From Psychrobacillus psychrodurans (lineage in GTDB: Bacteria; Bacillota; Bacilli; Bacillales_A; Planococcaceae): a stretch of DNA of 64,000 bases. A program made the position numbers and the translations under genes. Shown piece after piece: positions 33,624 to 43,140 of the stretch. The notes under the pieces were generated by a model, which saw only the letters and a program-made list of their open reading frames with translations, did not search any database and was not told where the DNA came from. The stretch lies in NCBI RefSeq assembly GCF_027563345.1, contig NZ_JAMKBK010000004.1; one strand, written 5' to 3'. The number at the start of each line of letters is the position of its first letter. Within the stretch, counting starts at the first letter, position 1.

Positions 33624-35096
33624 TCAATCAAGTTCAGAAACAGTTACAAATGTATAACCTTCACTAGTCAAATATGCAAGCACACTTTCTAAACCTTGGG
33701 CAGTTGATAAATGAATATCGTGCATTAAAACGGTGCTTCCATCATGGACACTACTCTTCACAGATGTTAATAAATGATTGGCATCACGGTACTTCCAATC
33801 TAGTGTATCGACATCCCATAGCACAACGGGTAGGCTCAAAATGTTCATTAAGTCATCATTAAAAGCACCGTAGGGAGGACGGAAAACAGTAGGTTCTTGT
33901 CCAGTGGCCTGTTCGATAATGTTATTAGTTCTAGAGACTTCTTCCGTGATTAGGTTCGTCGTCATATTGGTCAAATTTGCGTGAGTCCAAGTGTGGTTGC
34001 CTAGCTCATGACCAGCTTCCAATACATCTACAGCTATTTCTGGATAGAATTCAACTCTACTGCCAAGCATGAAGAAGGTTGCTTTAGCATCATACTTTGC
34101 TAAAGTTGCAAGAATCTTAGGTGTAACTTTAGGATCTGGGCCATCATCAAAAGTCAAAGCTACTTGTTTCGTCTTTGCATTTCCAATTTGTACGTCAACT
34201 TGAGTAGAAGTCTCATCATTACTGTTTTGTTCTACTTCAACTTCTTCAGAATCTTCTTCAACAGAAGGTTTCGGCAATACATCTTTTGTGTCAATTGGTT
34301 TAAAAGGTGCTACTAGTTGTTCAGACAGCTCGGCAAGAGGAACGGCAATAATAGGTGCGCCTGCAGAGCCATTTGCTATCTCGTACTCTTCAAAATACAT
34401 AACAAGTGTATCCTCTATTAACGCAAATTCCTTAAAGTTACTCCATTTTGGTTCGGTAGCCAGCATCATTTCTTCTTCCAGTATTTTATCTTTAAGGCTA
34501 GGGTCTTTCTTAATATTGTCTCGTACAAGTGATGATAGTTTGATAAGTTTAGATTCATCATGACCAAATAAATCATCAATCTCTATAACTTCCCCGGAAG
34601 CTGTACGGAGATGCGTGGTGTGAAAACTTGTGTATCCATTCGCTCCCCCTATATATGTACCTGTAACCATTACAAATGAATAAGAACCTGATGTGTGTGG
34701 GAATATTTCAAATGCGATGTTCAACTCTCCTGGAGCTTTACTACCAATTCGTTTATTTTCTTGCATGGCGATTAAATAAGTATCTAGTTGTTCATCTATG
34801 TAATTTTTTATCTGTGTATTAAATGATTCTACCTTACTATGTGGATATTGTATTGAATAAGGGGAATATTCATCATTGGACACCTCCGTTTTAATAAGTA
34901 TTCCTGGAAAAGCCGATTCTATAGTCGATTCCTCTTTTGTTATTTCTGGAGATTTTTTGTTGTCGGTTGTAGATTGTTTTGCATTACTCTTTGTTGAGTA
35001 ACTGAGGAAGATGAGGCTTATGCTTAGAAGTGCAATCATACTAATAAAAGCAGCATCAATCCATGGTTTTCGATGTTTGTAACGTGATTTTTTCAT
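33624..35096 (-). CDS. Polysaccharide deacetylase with DUF4163/DUF3298 domains (PdaC-like)
   Basis: A 490-residue membrane-anchored enzyme: N-terminal transmembrane anchor near residues 16-36, then DUF4163 and DUF3298 regions (YSIQYPHS and IDDLFGHDESKLIKLSSLV), an acidic linker, and a C-terminal NodB deacetylase domain. The NodB motifs are complete: TFDDGPD with the metal Asp, HELGNHTWTHANL, RPPYGAFN, DVDTLDW and VLMHDIH. This arrangement matches PdaC, a peptidoglycan deacetylase. ATG 35096 follows AAAGGAGAT; the 35114 start is weaker. Confidence 0.88.
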   Translation of the reverse strand: MKKSRYKHRKPWIDAAFISMIALLSISLIFLSYSTKSNAKQSTTDNKKSPEITKEESTIESAFPGILIKTEVSNDEYSPYSIQYPHSKVESFNTQIKNYIDEQLDTYLIAMQENKRIGSKAPGELNIAFEIFPHTSGSYSFVMVTGTYIGGANGYTSFHTTHLRTASGEVIEIDDLFGHDESKLIKLSSLVRDNIKKDPSLKDKILEEEMMLATEPKWSNFKEFALIEDTLVMYFEEYEIANGSAGAPIIAVPLAELSEQLVAPFKPIDTKDVLPKPSVEEDSEEVEVEQNSNDETSTQVDVQIGNAKTKQVALTFDDGPDPKVTPKILATLAKYDAKATFFMLGSRVEFYPEIAVDVLEAGHELGNHTWTHANLTNMTTNLITEEVSRTNNIIEQATGQEPTVFRPPYGAFNDDLMNILSLPVVLWDVDTLDWKYRDANHLLTSVKSSVHDGSTVLMHDIHLSTAQGLESVLAYLTSEGYTFVTVSELD

Positions 35097-35159
35097 AATT
35101 AGATCTCCTTTCATTAATTAGACGTGTAGCTTGATATAAAAGTTTGCTAAAACAATCAA

Positions 35160-35200
35160 ATAAAAGCATGTTTTGAAAAAAAATTCAAAACATGCTCTTT
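35160..35200 (-). terminator. Terminator of the mrp operon
   Basis: A 13-bp stem (35165-35177 with 35184-35196). Read on the minus strand it is followed by TTTTATTTG. Confidence 0.8.
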
Positions 35201-35221
35201 AGATTTGTTTTTTATCGTTAC

Positions 35222-35584
35222 CTATTTAAGTTTTTCTCTTTTCTTTTTAATCACTTCGGCTAAATCGTCTCGTACTGTTTTATCGGATAATTTTACACCA
35301 GACAGGTAAGCTGCACGACCCATCATATGACCTCCAACAGGCCCCGTTATGAATATAAAAACAATCCCTAGTAAAATACGGGAATTGAAATGGTCTTCAA
35401 TTAACCAAAAATGAAGAAATACCCCTAGTAATATACTCATAACCCCTAAAGTTGCGCTTTTTGAAGCAGCATGGGCTCGAGAGAATGCATCTGGTAGGCG
35501 TATTAAACCAATAGCAGTAACTAAGATGAATATGGTCCCAAAAGTAATGGTAGCAATAATAAGTGTATTAGCTATTACGGTCAC
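35222..35584 (-). CDS. mrpG: Na+/H+ antiporter subunit MrpG
   Basis: 120-residue membrane subunit of the seven-part Mrp antiporter, with three transmembrane segments and the family segment LIRLPDAFSRAHAASKSATLG at about residue 26. Its start overlaps the end of mrpF by 17 bp. Last gene of the operon, before the terminator. Confidence 0.93.
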   Translation of the reverse strand: MTVIANTLIIATITFGTIFILVTAIGLIRLPDAFSRAHAASKSATLGVMSILLGVFLHFWLIEDHFNSRILLGIVFIFITGPVGGHMMGRAAYLSGVKLSDKTVRDDLAEVIKKKREKLK

Positions 35585-35849
35585 GTTGAATGATTTCTCC
35601 CTTCTCCGTGAATTTAGAAAAAGCTACAGTTCCAATAAAGGATAGAACTGCTAGTAACAAGATAACCTCTAAGAAAAAGACTGTATCAAACAGAATGGAT
35701 ATAAGCCCAATCAGCGTTATAAGTCCTACTCCTATAGCATCCAGTGCAATAACACGGTCTGGAGTAGAGGGACCTTTCACTAAGCGATAAACAAAGGCTA
35801 AGATAGATAAACTAATTAACACTACTATTATCCATAGAAAGGTTATCAT
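35568..35849 (-). CDS. mrpF: Na+/H+ antiporter subunit MrpF
   Basis: 93-residue membrane subunit with three hydrophobic segments and the conserved LVKGPSTPDRVIALDAIGV stretch near residue 22. Overlaps mrpE by 4 bp and mrpG by 17 bp, which suggests coupled translation and fixed stoichiometry. Confidence 0.93.
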   Translation of the reverse strand: MITFLWIIVVLISLSILAFVYRLVKGPSTPDRVIALDAIGVGLITLIGLISILFDTVFFLEVILLLAVLSFIGTVAFSKFTEKGEIIQRDRNS

Positions 35850-36325
35850 GATCTACTCACCTCCAAAATGGCTTTTTCAAATGTATTACGAATGGAATCT
35901 ACTGCTTCATCGATATCTTCAAAATCTAATGAGTGGATATAGAGTGTTTTATTGTCATCTGAAATATCAATAACTACTGTACCGGGTGTTAAAGTGATCA
36001 AACTAGATAAAAGGGTAATTTCCCAATCTTGTTCGAGTACAGTCGGCATAGCAAAGATTGCTGGACGAATAGGCATTGTTGGTTGCACGATTAACTTCAA
36101 AACAGAGAGGTTGGACAACAAAAGTTCCTTTAGAAAAAGGCTAGCTAACTTTATGACAGCCCATATCCGATCCATGTAAAATCTAGAGCTAAAGGATTTA
36201 CGAAGCATGAAGAGCATTAGTAAACCAAGTAAATAACCGACAATAAATGTCGTAGGCTTAAAAGAAACTGATAAGAACATCCAAGTAAGCCCGATTAATA
36301 CATTCAATAAAATTTGGAAAGCCAT
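35846..36325 (-). CDS. mrpE: Na+/H+ antiporter subunit MrpE
   Basis: 159-residue subunit with N-terminal membrane segments and a cytoplasmic tail. The segment TLTPGTVVIDISDDNKTLYIHSLD is typical of MrpE. It lies one base after the mrpD stop. MrpE is needed for full antiport activity and complex assembly in known systems. Confidence 0.92.
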   Translation of the reverse strand: MAFQILLNVLIGLTWMFLSVSFKPTTFIVGYLLGLLMLFMLRKSFSSRFYMDRIWAVIKLASLFLKELLLSNLSVLKLIVQPTMPIRPAIFAMPTVLEQDWEITLLSSLITLTPGTVVIDISDDNKTLYIHSLDFEDIDEAVDSIRNTFEKAILEVSRS

Positions 36326-36326
36326 A

Positions 36327-37823
36327 TTATTTCACCCCTTCGAATACAGCATCAATATATATAGAGGGATCGAGGAGTACATTTGTCGCATCAGTCATAA
36401 AAGGCACTAAATACTCTGCACCAACACCATACAGGACAGTAAGACTTGCTAATGTGATGGCTGGAGCTAATAAATGACGGTACTTTTCCTTACTAATAAG
36501 ATGTTGTCCTTTTTCTTCACCCCAGAATGCGTAAATGAAAATACGAATTGCTGAGAGGAGAACTAGAAGACTGGAAGCTAGAATGAAGATGCTTTGCCAC
36601 AAAAGATCTCCTTCAAATCCACCTTGTACGATTAATAGTTTCCCTATGAAACCACTTAGGGGAGGAATACCGGCCAGTCCAAATGCAACAATTAAGTAGA
36701 CCCAAGCGAGCAAGGGATAACGCTTCATAAGACCGCCCATTTTACGTAAATCCGAGGTTCCTGTTATCTTAATAATAATTCCTATTAGCAGGAACAGTGC
36801 GCCTTTAATAAGAATATCATGGATTAAATAAAAGACAGACCCCATCATTCCACTTTCATTCATCACAGAGGCTCCAAACAATATAACACCTACAGCTATG
36901 ACGATGTTGTATATAATAATTTGCTTAACATTAAAATAGGCTAAAGCTCCAATACAACCTACTACGATAGTTAAAATGGATAGTATCATTAACAAGTTAT
37001 GCGTATACCCAACATCAGTTGTGAAAAACAGTGTATAAGTCCGCATAATTGCATACACACCTACTTTAGTAAGCAATGCACCAAATAATGCAAGCACTGG
37101 GATAGGCGGTGCTCCATACGATCCTGGCAACCAGAAAAATAAAGGAAATATACCACCTTTAATCCCAAATACGATGAGAAAAAGTACCGCTATAACTGTT
37201 ACAATTCCAGATGGTCCTATCTCTGCTAGCTTCACAGAAATGTCTGCCATATTTAGCGTTCCAACTACTGAATATAAATAACCTACTGTTATAACAAACA
37301 ACGAGGAAGATACAATATTAACGATTATGTATTTAATTGATTCTTTTAACTGAATCTTTTCTCCTCCTAAAACGATTAAAACGTAAGAGGACATTAATAA
37401 CACTTCAAAGAATACAAACATATTGAAAATATCGCCGGTAGTAAATGCACCATTTACACCTGTAAGCATGAATAATATAGCAGGATAATAGAATGCTTTT
37501 TCACGTTCCTCTTCTATAGAAGTGAAGCTATACCACACAACAAATAGTGCGATGAGTAGGGAAGAAGTAACCAATAGTGCAGAAAACATATCAGAAACCA
37601 TTGTAATTCCAAATGGAGGTGCCCAGCTACCTAATGTAAGTGCTTGTACACCATTTACTTTTACTTTATAAAGTAAGGCAATAGAAGAAGCTAAAGCAAA
37701 GGCCAAACCTATCATCGTTACAACTCGCTGAGCTTTCACTTTTTTAGGGAAAAGTAGTAGAACAGCAGCAAACAGAAAAGGAATTAGGACAGGGAGTAAT
37801 AATAAGTTAATCATTGTCTTCAT
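36327..37823 (-). CDS. mrpD: Na+/H+ antiporter subunit MrpD
   Basis: 498-residue subunit homologous to the proton-pumping NuoM/NuoN subunits of complex I, with about fourteen transmembrane segments. The conserved glutamate lies in FFEVLLMSSYVLIVL, and the lysine region in LFGALLTKVGVYAIMR and HDILIKGALFLLIG. Overlaps mrpC by 17 bp. Confidence 0.95.
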   Translation of the reverse strand: MKTMINLLLLPVLIPFLFAAVLLLFPKKVKAQRVVTMIGLAFALASSIALLYKVKVNGVQALTLGSWAPPFGITMVSDMFSALLVTSSLLIALFVVWYSFTSIEEEREKAFYYPAILFMLTGVNGAFTTGDIFNMFVFFEVLLMSSYVLIVLGGEKIQLKESIKYIIVNIVSSSLFVITVGYLYSVVGTLNMADISVKLAEIGPSGIVTVIAVLFLIVFGIKGGIFPLFFWLPGSYGAPPIPVLALFGALLTKVGVYAIMRTYTLFFTTDVGYTHNLLMILSILTIVVGCIGALAYFNVKQIIIYNIVIAVGVILFGASVMNESGMMGSVFYLIHDILIKGALFLLIGIIIKITGTSDLRKMGGLMKRYPLLAWVYLIVAFGLAGIPPLSGFIGKLLIVQGGFEGDLLWQSIFILASSLLVLLSAIRIFIYAFWGEEKGQHLISKEKYRHLLAPAITLASLTVLYGVGAEYLVPFMTDATNVLLDPSIYIDAVFEGVK

Positions 37824-38148
37824 TTCCTTTCATCAAATCCATATTGTCAGTACCAACAACTTTGTATGCACGATAAGCTAACACAAGCGAAAATGCAGTT
37901 ACTCCAAAGCTAATTACAATTGCGGTTAAAATAAGAGCCTGTGGTAATGGATCTGCATAATCGGTAATTCCTTCTGCTAAGACTGGAGCAGATTCCCCGC
38001 CTAATCCACCCATTGTCAGTAACAGTAAATGTGTACCATGACTTAGCAAACCAGTGCCAATAATTATACGTAACAAGCTTCTAGAAAGTATTAAATAGAC
38101 GGCAGCCATAAATAGAAAGCCGATTAAAATGGACATGAGGATCTCCAT
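37807..38148 (-). CDS. mrpC: Na+/H+ antiporter subunit MrpC
   Basis: 113-residue subunit homologous to NuoK, three transmembrane segments, with GTGLLSHGTHLLLLTMGG and DPLPQALILTAIVISFG, both conserved in the family. Shares one base with the end of mrpB. A GGAGGAGATG ribosome binding site lies in the end of mrpB. Confidence 0.94.
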   Translation of the reverse strand: MEILMSILIGFLFMAAVYLILSRSLLRIIIGTGLLSHGTHLLLLTMGGLGGESAPVLAEGITDYADPLPQALILTAIVISFGVTAFSLVLAYRAYKVVGTDNMDLMKGNEDND

Positions 38149-38570
38149 TATTCATCTCCTCCTATCATTTGGATGATGTTCATCGTAACTCCTACCACTA
38201 CTAGGTATACGCCTGTATCAAAAAACATAGCAGTGTGGATGGAGGTTTCCCCAAGTAATGGTAAGTTAAAGTAATCATATACATGAGTGAAGAATGGAAC
38301 ATTAAAGAAAATAGAACCTGCTGCAGTCAACAATGAAATTATTAATCCGATAGCAGTAATTACTGTGTAATTGACCGGTAACATGTCCTGTACCGTTTTC
38401 AAATCAAAAGCTAGCATTAGCAAAACAATCGCGCTAGACATGACTAATCCGCCTACAAATCCTCCGCCAGGTGTATAGTGACCTGCAAAAAAGATATGGA
38501 TGGAGAATAGAAAGATGATGAAAAACACTACTTTTGTAGTCGTTTGAATAATTAGATCATTTGTCTTCAA
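38148..38570 (-). CDS. mrpB: Na+/H+ antiporter subunit MrpB
   Basis: 140-residue membrane subunit with four hydrophobic segments and the conserved GHYTPGGGFVGGLVMSSAIV. TTG start with AAAGGAGA inside the end of mrpA; overlaps mrpA by 14 bp. Confidence 0.94.
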   Translation of the reverse strand: MKTNDLIIQTTTKVVFFIIFLFSIHIFFAGHYTPGGGFVGGLVMSSAIVLLMLAFDLKTVQDMLPVNYTVITAIGLIISLLTAAGSIFFNVPFFTHVYDYFNLPLLGETSIHTAMFFDTGVYLVVVGVTMNIIQMIGGDE

Positions 38571-40989
38571 CTTTTCTATCTCCTTTCTTTTTTGCTAGTT
38601 GCACCGTAATCATCCCGATAATCCCAAGTGACGCGATAGTAAGTACACCAATTTCAAATAATGTATCAAAGCCACGGTAATCTACTAGAATTACATTTAC
38701 GATATTTCCACCACCAGCTTCTGAATATACAGTTTCCTTGTAGTATCCAGATATGGACTCGACTAACTTTTGTGAATGAGAAGCGATTGCTATTAACGTA
38801 ACCATGATCCCTACACCTAAAGCAATTAGGAAATTATTCAATCGGAAACGGCGATCTTCTTTCCCTTTTTCATACTTGTTCATCTTAGGAAGATGATAAA
38901 AAGCACCTAAAAATAGTGCAACTGATACAGTTTCAATGACTAACTGAGTTAATGCTAAATCTGGTGCCTTAAATATGATATAAAATAAAGCGACTGTATA
39001 TCCAACTGCTCCAAGAGCAATTATTGCTGTTAATCTTGACTTGGTTACCAAAATAGTAACAGTGCTAATTATCAATATAAGAGAAATTAACACTTCAAAA
39101 AATTTAATTGGCGCCAAATTAGTTAAATCCATTACGAATGCATTTTTTATCCACATTGTAAGTGCTAATAAAATGATTAACGCTGCGAACATATAGATTA
39201 AATACGACCGAATAGATCCAGTCATATAACTGGAAGATAGTCGGTTTGCGCCTTTGTCTGAAAGATTCATCAGGCCATTGTAAAATCTATTAAGAGATAT
39301 TTTAGCAGGTATTCTTTCATATACTGGAGCCCATTTGTCAATCGTTTTATATAAGATGAAACCGATTAAAAAGACGCCTAATGTCATATACAATGCCGGT
39401 GAGTCAAAACCATGCCATGCTTTAATCTTAAATCCAATATCTGCTGGAACTTGATATGCAAGTGGCTGAATGGCAGCTACAGCTGGCTTGATAAACAAAC
39501 TACTGAAGTAGTTAGGAACAAAGAATATTACTATCACAAGTATTGCTAATATACTTGGAGACACAAGCATCCCCCAAGGGGCTTCGTGTGCTTTTTTAGG
39601 TAAAAGCTCAGGCTTATGCTTTCCTCGGAATGTATGGAATACGAAGTACAAGCTATACACAAAAGTGAAAACGCTAGCAATCCAAGCAACAGTAGGAAAC
39701 AGAATCCACCAAGATTCCAAAGAATGAACGTTAAAATGCTGCAAGGAAAGAGTAGCATCTAAAAACATTTCTTTACTTAAGAAACCATTAAATAGTGGAA
39801 TTCCAGCCATAGAAAAGCTGCCAATCATAGCTATAGTAAAGCTAATAGGCATCAAGCTCATCAATCCGCCGAGTTTACGAATATCTCGTGTACCCGTTTC
39901 ATGATCAACAATACCTGCAATCATAAACAAGCTACCTTTAAACGTTGCATGGTTCATTAAGTGGAATATTGCTGCAAAAGTAGCGATCGTAAAGGTAGTG
40001 ACTAGAGTTCCGGTAACGTGATAGGAGATAGAACCAATACCAAGCAAGGACATGATTAAACCAAGCTGACTTACTGTTGAGAAAGCTAGTATGGCCTTTA
40101 AATCTGTTTGTTTTACAGCAAAGACAGAACCCCAAAATAATGTAAGTAATCCTACACCAGTTACGAGCCAAACCCAAACTTCTGATAAAGCAAATATTGG
40201 TGTGAATCTTGCAACTAAGTATAAGCCTGCTTTAACCATTGTTGCAGAATGCAAATATGCACTAACCGGAGTTGGTGCTTCCATTGCATCCGGTAACCAA
40301 ATGTAAAAAGGAAACTGAGCTGACTTTGTAAATGCTCCAATTAATACGAGAACAAGTGCCCAAACAAAGAACTCATGGCCAACAAGAATTGGAGCCTGAT
40401 CGATTAATTCACGAATTGAGAACGTTTCTCCCATAATTCCAAGTAATACGAATCCACCCAACATCATTAAACCACCGAATACAGTGATCATCATCGATTT
40501 TAAAGCTCCAAATCGAGAACGATCCTTTGTATACCAATATCCGATAAGTAGGAAGGATGAAATAGAAGTTAGTTCCCAGAAGAAATATAAACTTATGAGA
40601 TGATCTGATTGAACAACTCCTAGCATTGCACTCATAAACAATAATAGGTAAACGTAAAAGTTACCTAGTTTCTCCTTCTCTTTATCCAAATAAAAGATAG
40701 AGTAAAGAACAACTAGTGCACCTATTCCAGTAATGAGCAATGAAAAAAGCAAACTTAGCCCATCTATGTATGAAACTAATGAAATATCCAATGATGGAAC
40801 CCAAGATAACTCTTCTATGTATGTGTTACCATCCATAACAGTTGGTATATAGGTGCCGTAAAAGAATACTAAAACAAGTGGAACAAGTAGTACAAACCAA
40901 CCTGTATGAATATTAGAAACTTTCTTGAACAAAAAAGGAATCACTAGCGCTATTATTATGGGCAAAAAAATTGCGAAAATTAGGGACAA
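38557..40989 (-). CDS. mrpA: Na+/H+ antiporter subunit MrpA
   Basis: The largest subunit, about 810 residues, homologous to NuoL with an extra C-terminal MrpB-like part. It shows the NuoL-type glutamate region (FFWELTSISSFLLIGYW), the lysine-containing LHSATMVKAGLYLVARF, and HLMNHATFKGSLFMIAG. The TTG start at 40989 follows GAGGAGGA with 5 nt; upstream extension lacks a site. First gene of mrpABCDEFG. In known bacteria the complex exports Na+ for H+ and supports growth at high pH, and in B. subtilis also sporulation. Confidence 0.95.
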   Translation of the reverse strand: MSLIFAIFLPIIIALVIPFLFKKVSNIHTGWFVLLVPLVLVFFYGTYIPTVMDGNTYIEELSWVPSLDISLVSYIDGLSLLFSLLITGIGALVVLYSIFYLDKEKEKLGNFYVYLLLFMSAMLGVVQSDHLISLYFFWELTSISSFLLIGYWYTKDRSRFGALKSMMITVFGGLMMLGGFVLLGIMGETFSIRELIDQAPILVGHEFFVWALVLVLIGAFTKSAQFPFYIWLPDAMEAPTPVSAYLHSATMVKAGLYLVARFTPIFALSEVWVWLVTGVGLLTLFWGSVFAVKQTDLKAILAFSTVSQLGLIMSLLGIGSISYHVTGTLVTTFTIATFAAIFHLMNHATFKGSLFMIAGIVDHETGTRDIRKLGGLMSLMPISFTIAMIGSFSMAGIPLFNGFLSKEMFLDATLSLQHFNVHSLESWWILFPTVAWIASVFTFVYSLYFVFHTFRGKHKPELLPKKAHEAPWGMLVSPSILAILVIVIFFVPNYFSSLFIKPAVAAIQPLAYQVPADIGFKIKAWHGFDSPALYMTLGVFLIGFILYKTIDKWAPVYERIPAKISLNRFYNGLMNLSDKGANRLSSSYMTGSIRSYLIYMFAALIILLALTMWIKNAFVMDLTNLAPIKFFEVLISLILIISTVTILVTKSRLTAIIALGAVGYTVALFYIIFKAPDLALTQLVIETVSVALFLGAFYHLPKMNKYEKGKEDRRFRLNNFLIALGVGIMVTLIAIASHSQKLVESISGYYKETVYSEAGGGNIVNVILVDYRGFDTLFEIGVLTIASLGIIGMITVQLAKKKGDRKVEDK

Positions 40990-41229
40990 GGAAATCCTCC
41001 TCTCGATTAAATAAGGTTTAATGTACCCTAAAATTATAACCCAAATAAGCAATGATTGCATGGAAAGTAATACAGGCTATTGCATATAGTCTCTTTCTTT
41101 CGTTATGATATTTAGGATTAGTTAAATAAGTAGAACATCGTATTTTTAATTGTCATAAAGAATTCACTTGCTTCAACAATTGTCGAACAAAAAAGAAAAT
41201 ATAACAGTAAGCAAATTAAAGGAGCATTT

Positions 41230-41790
41230 ATGAAAAACCCTTATGTTTTTGGCTTTTTACCACTAATAACAATAGTATTATTTAGTTTATCTTTCGCTAC
41301 ATTTACGATGAATAAAGTTATAGATCTTTTTAAGGTAATTGGTGTTTACGGGGGAATGAGAGAATTTCTGTCTGATCTGGAACTAAAACTGTTTTTGCTG
41401 ATCATACTGGTATTAATTTATTTTATGGTTTTTTCTGCATTGAAACTAATTGCAGAGACAATTCATGAAATTGGTATGTTATTTTTCTCCAAGGATTATG
41501 AAGGGAAAACTATGTCGCAGGCTCGGGGAGGCTTTGTAATCTTTTTTGTTGGAGCTGTTATCTCTCTAGTTGGATTTCAATCAATACAACTATTACTAAT
41601 TGTATTTTTGTTAACTACTTTTATCTACTTTGTTTATGTAGTTTATAAATTAAGCAGTTCGATGAGTCTTGTCGGTACTCTTGGTATAGTCATGTTTGAA
41701 ATCATTATTTGGAGTCTCTTCATCGCGCTTGTTATTTATATAATTATCAAGTTATATAATGGGATAGTTGCGAGTCTACCATTTCTTTAA
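41230..41790 (+). CDS. yufK: YufK family membrane protein (DUF5366)
   Basis: A 186-residue protein with about five transmembrane segments, matching B. subtilis YufK in length and in its place near the mrp (yuf) genes. It diverges from mrpA. Function unknown. AAAGGAGC precedes the ATG. Confidence 0.75.
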   Translation: MKNPYVFGFLPLITIVLFSLSFATFTMNKVIDLFKVIGVYGGMREFLSDLELKLFLLIILVLIYFMVFSALKLIAETIHEIGMLFFSKDYEGKTMSQARGGFVIFFVGAVISLVGFQSIQLLLIVFLLTTFIYFVYVVYKLSSSMSLVGTLGIVMFEIIIWSLFIALVIYIIIKLYNGIVASLPFL

Positions 41791-42038
41791 GTTTTTTGAA
41801 AATTCGCCATAGGGAGAAGAGTCATCAACGCATAGCGGTTGTGAGGTCTCATCTATATCACTCATCCTGAGAGTGTCACCATGCTTAATGTGAATTGTAT
41901 TAAAAACTCCACCTCAAGACTTAAGTGTGGTGTCTACCTTGATTATGTAAATGCGATAGTAACTACCTTTTATCATAGATTTATATCTATTTTAGTATTG
42001 GAGGGTAATCTTGAAATTTAGAATGGGGGAGGGGTCTA
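41791..42038. other. 248-bp spacer with unexplained structured sequence
   Basis: Between 41815 and 41935 the composition is higher in GC than around it, with words such as CGCATAGCGGTTGTGAGG and ATCCTGAGAGTGTCACC, and a pairing CACC..ACTT/AAGT..GGTG around 41910-41932. I do not recognise a riboswitch or a named repeat. Confidence 0.35.
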
Positions 42039-42590
42039 GTGAACAGATTAGCAATTATAACTGTAGGAAAAACGCATAGTGGCAAAACGACATTTGCGAA
42101 AGCGCTAGAAAAAGAGCTTCTCAACTCAGTTGTGATTGATCAAGATAATCATGCGGAATTCCTGCATACATATTACCAATCATTATTGCCCCAGCAAGGG
42201 AGTAATACTATTAAATATGCACTTACACAGACGATTGTTCATCATGCAGTTTATGAGACTAATTGCCATCTAATTCTTTGCAATTCCAATAGAAATCGTA
42301 AAGGCCGTATAAGCCTAATTGATTATTATCAAAGCAAAGGTTTTACTTGTATTCTTGTGAATTTTGAAATACCAGATCATATTTTGGAAGAGAGAATCTC
42401 TGAAAGTATGCGTAGTACAAGTATATTAAGGACCGCCTCTACTTTTGACGAAGTACTTTCTAGGCAGCAGGCAGAGACCAATACAGGTGATATAATAGCA
42501 CCAAGTGAACATGAAGCAGACCATTTATTTGTTATTAAAATGCCTGATGAAGTTCAGTTTGTTATTCGAGAAATTGTAGGATTTGCTTAA
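42039..42590 (+). CDS. P-loop ATP-binding protein, kinase-like
   Basis: A 183-residue single-domain P-loop protein. Walker A is VGKTHSGKTTF at residues 9-19; IDQDNH near residue 34 resembles the acceptor-site region of AAA-type small-molecule kinases, and ILVNFEIPDHILEERISES fits a lid region with arginines. GTG start after GGGGGAGGGG. Standing alone, its substrate is unknown. Confidence 0.75.
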   Translation: MNRLAIITVGKTHSGKTTFAKALEKELLNSVVIDQDNHAEFLHTYYQSLLPQQGSNTIKYALTQTIVHHAVYETNCHLILCNSNRNRKGRISLIDYYQSKGFTCILVNFEIPDHILEERISESMRSTSILRTASTFDEVLSRQQAETNTGDIIAPSEHEADHLFVIKMPDEVQFVIREIVGFA

Positions 42591-42658
42591 GATTAAAATT
42601 AGTGGGTGTCAGAAATAGTTAGCATTCATTAAATAAGCAGTGAAAACATATTAACATT

Positions 42659-42700
42659 AGTAGCACAAACCAAGGCCATGGTTTGTGCTACTATTTCTTT
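42659..42700 (+). terminator. Terminator after the P-loop gene
   Basis: AGTAGCACAAACC (42659-42671) pairs with GGTTTGTGCTACT (42680-42692) and a T-rich tail follows. Confidence 0.88.
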
Positions 42701-42764
42701 ATAGTAGAAGTGAAGAAAAGCCGACCAAGGAGAAACCTTTATTAAATAATGGATATTTAATAAA

Positions 42765-42950
42765 ATTGATTGGAATGGAGGGGCGGCTCCTACGGGAATA
42801 GCGTGACGCCTGAGACTACAGGCTCAGGCCACGCCCGTGGAAAGCGTCCCTGGAATGGAAATCAATTTTGTTCACAGCAAAAAAACAGCATTTTTCTCAC
42901 AGAGAAAAATGCTGTTTTGGGGTTCTGTCCCAGCCTCTTTCTTTTCATTA
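42765..42950. repeat. Bacillales dispersed extragenic repeat with terminal hairpin
   Basis: The body, 42765-42868, includes GGAATGGAGGGGCGGCTCC, CGTGACGCCTGAGAC, GGCTCAGGCCACGCCCGTGG and AAAGCGTCCCTGGAATGGAA. It is the diverged form of a repeat I know from many Bacillaceae and Planococcaceae genomes. A strong stem (42885-42898 with 42902-42915) and GGGGTTCTGTCCCAGCCTC follow, again as in that element. No transposase is present. Confidence 0.75.
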
Positions 42951-43013
42951 AGAGTGGCTTTTTTTCTTTTCACTAATTTCCCAAAAAGACACTAATCTTT
43001 TTCCTAAAGTTGT

Positions 43014-43139
43014 AGGATGGCGAAGATAAAATTACCGAGAAATGAAAGTCAGTCACGACCAACTTGCAAAAAACAAGTTGGTAAGAAGATAGCAACAAGT
43101 CTATCCCAAGCCCTTCGAAAACGATAGAAACAGGTTTTT
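43014..43139. repeat. Dispersed stem-loop repeat, locus 2
   Basis: Shares ATTACCGAGAAA (43030), AGTCACGACCAAC (43051), GATAGCAACAAGT (43088) and CGATAGAAACAG (43122) with the locus at 33380. Includes the perfect hairpin ACCAACTTG/CAAGTTGGT (43058-43066 and 43074-43082). It is 3' to the minus-strand PBP gene. Confidence 0.6.
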
Positions 43140-43140
43140 C

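Noticed and set aside
42015..42085. Leader peptide starting at TTG overlapping the P-loop gene
   Set aside because: A GGAGGG site is present but the frame is short and overlaps a better supported GTG start; probably chance.
42770..42976. 68-residue open frame
   Set aside because: It is a translation of the extragenic repeat and its hairpin.
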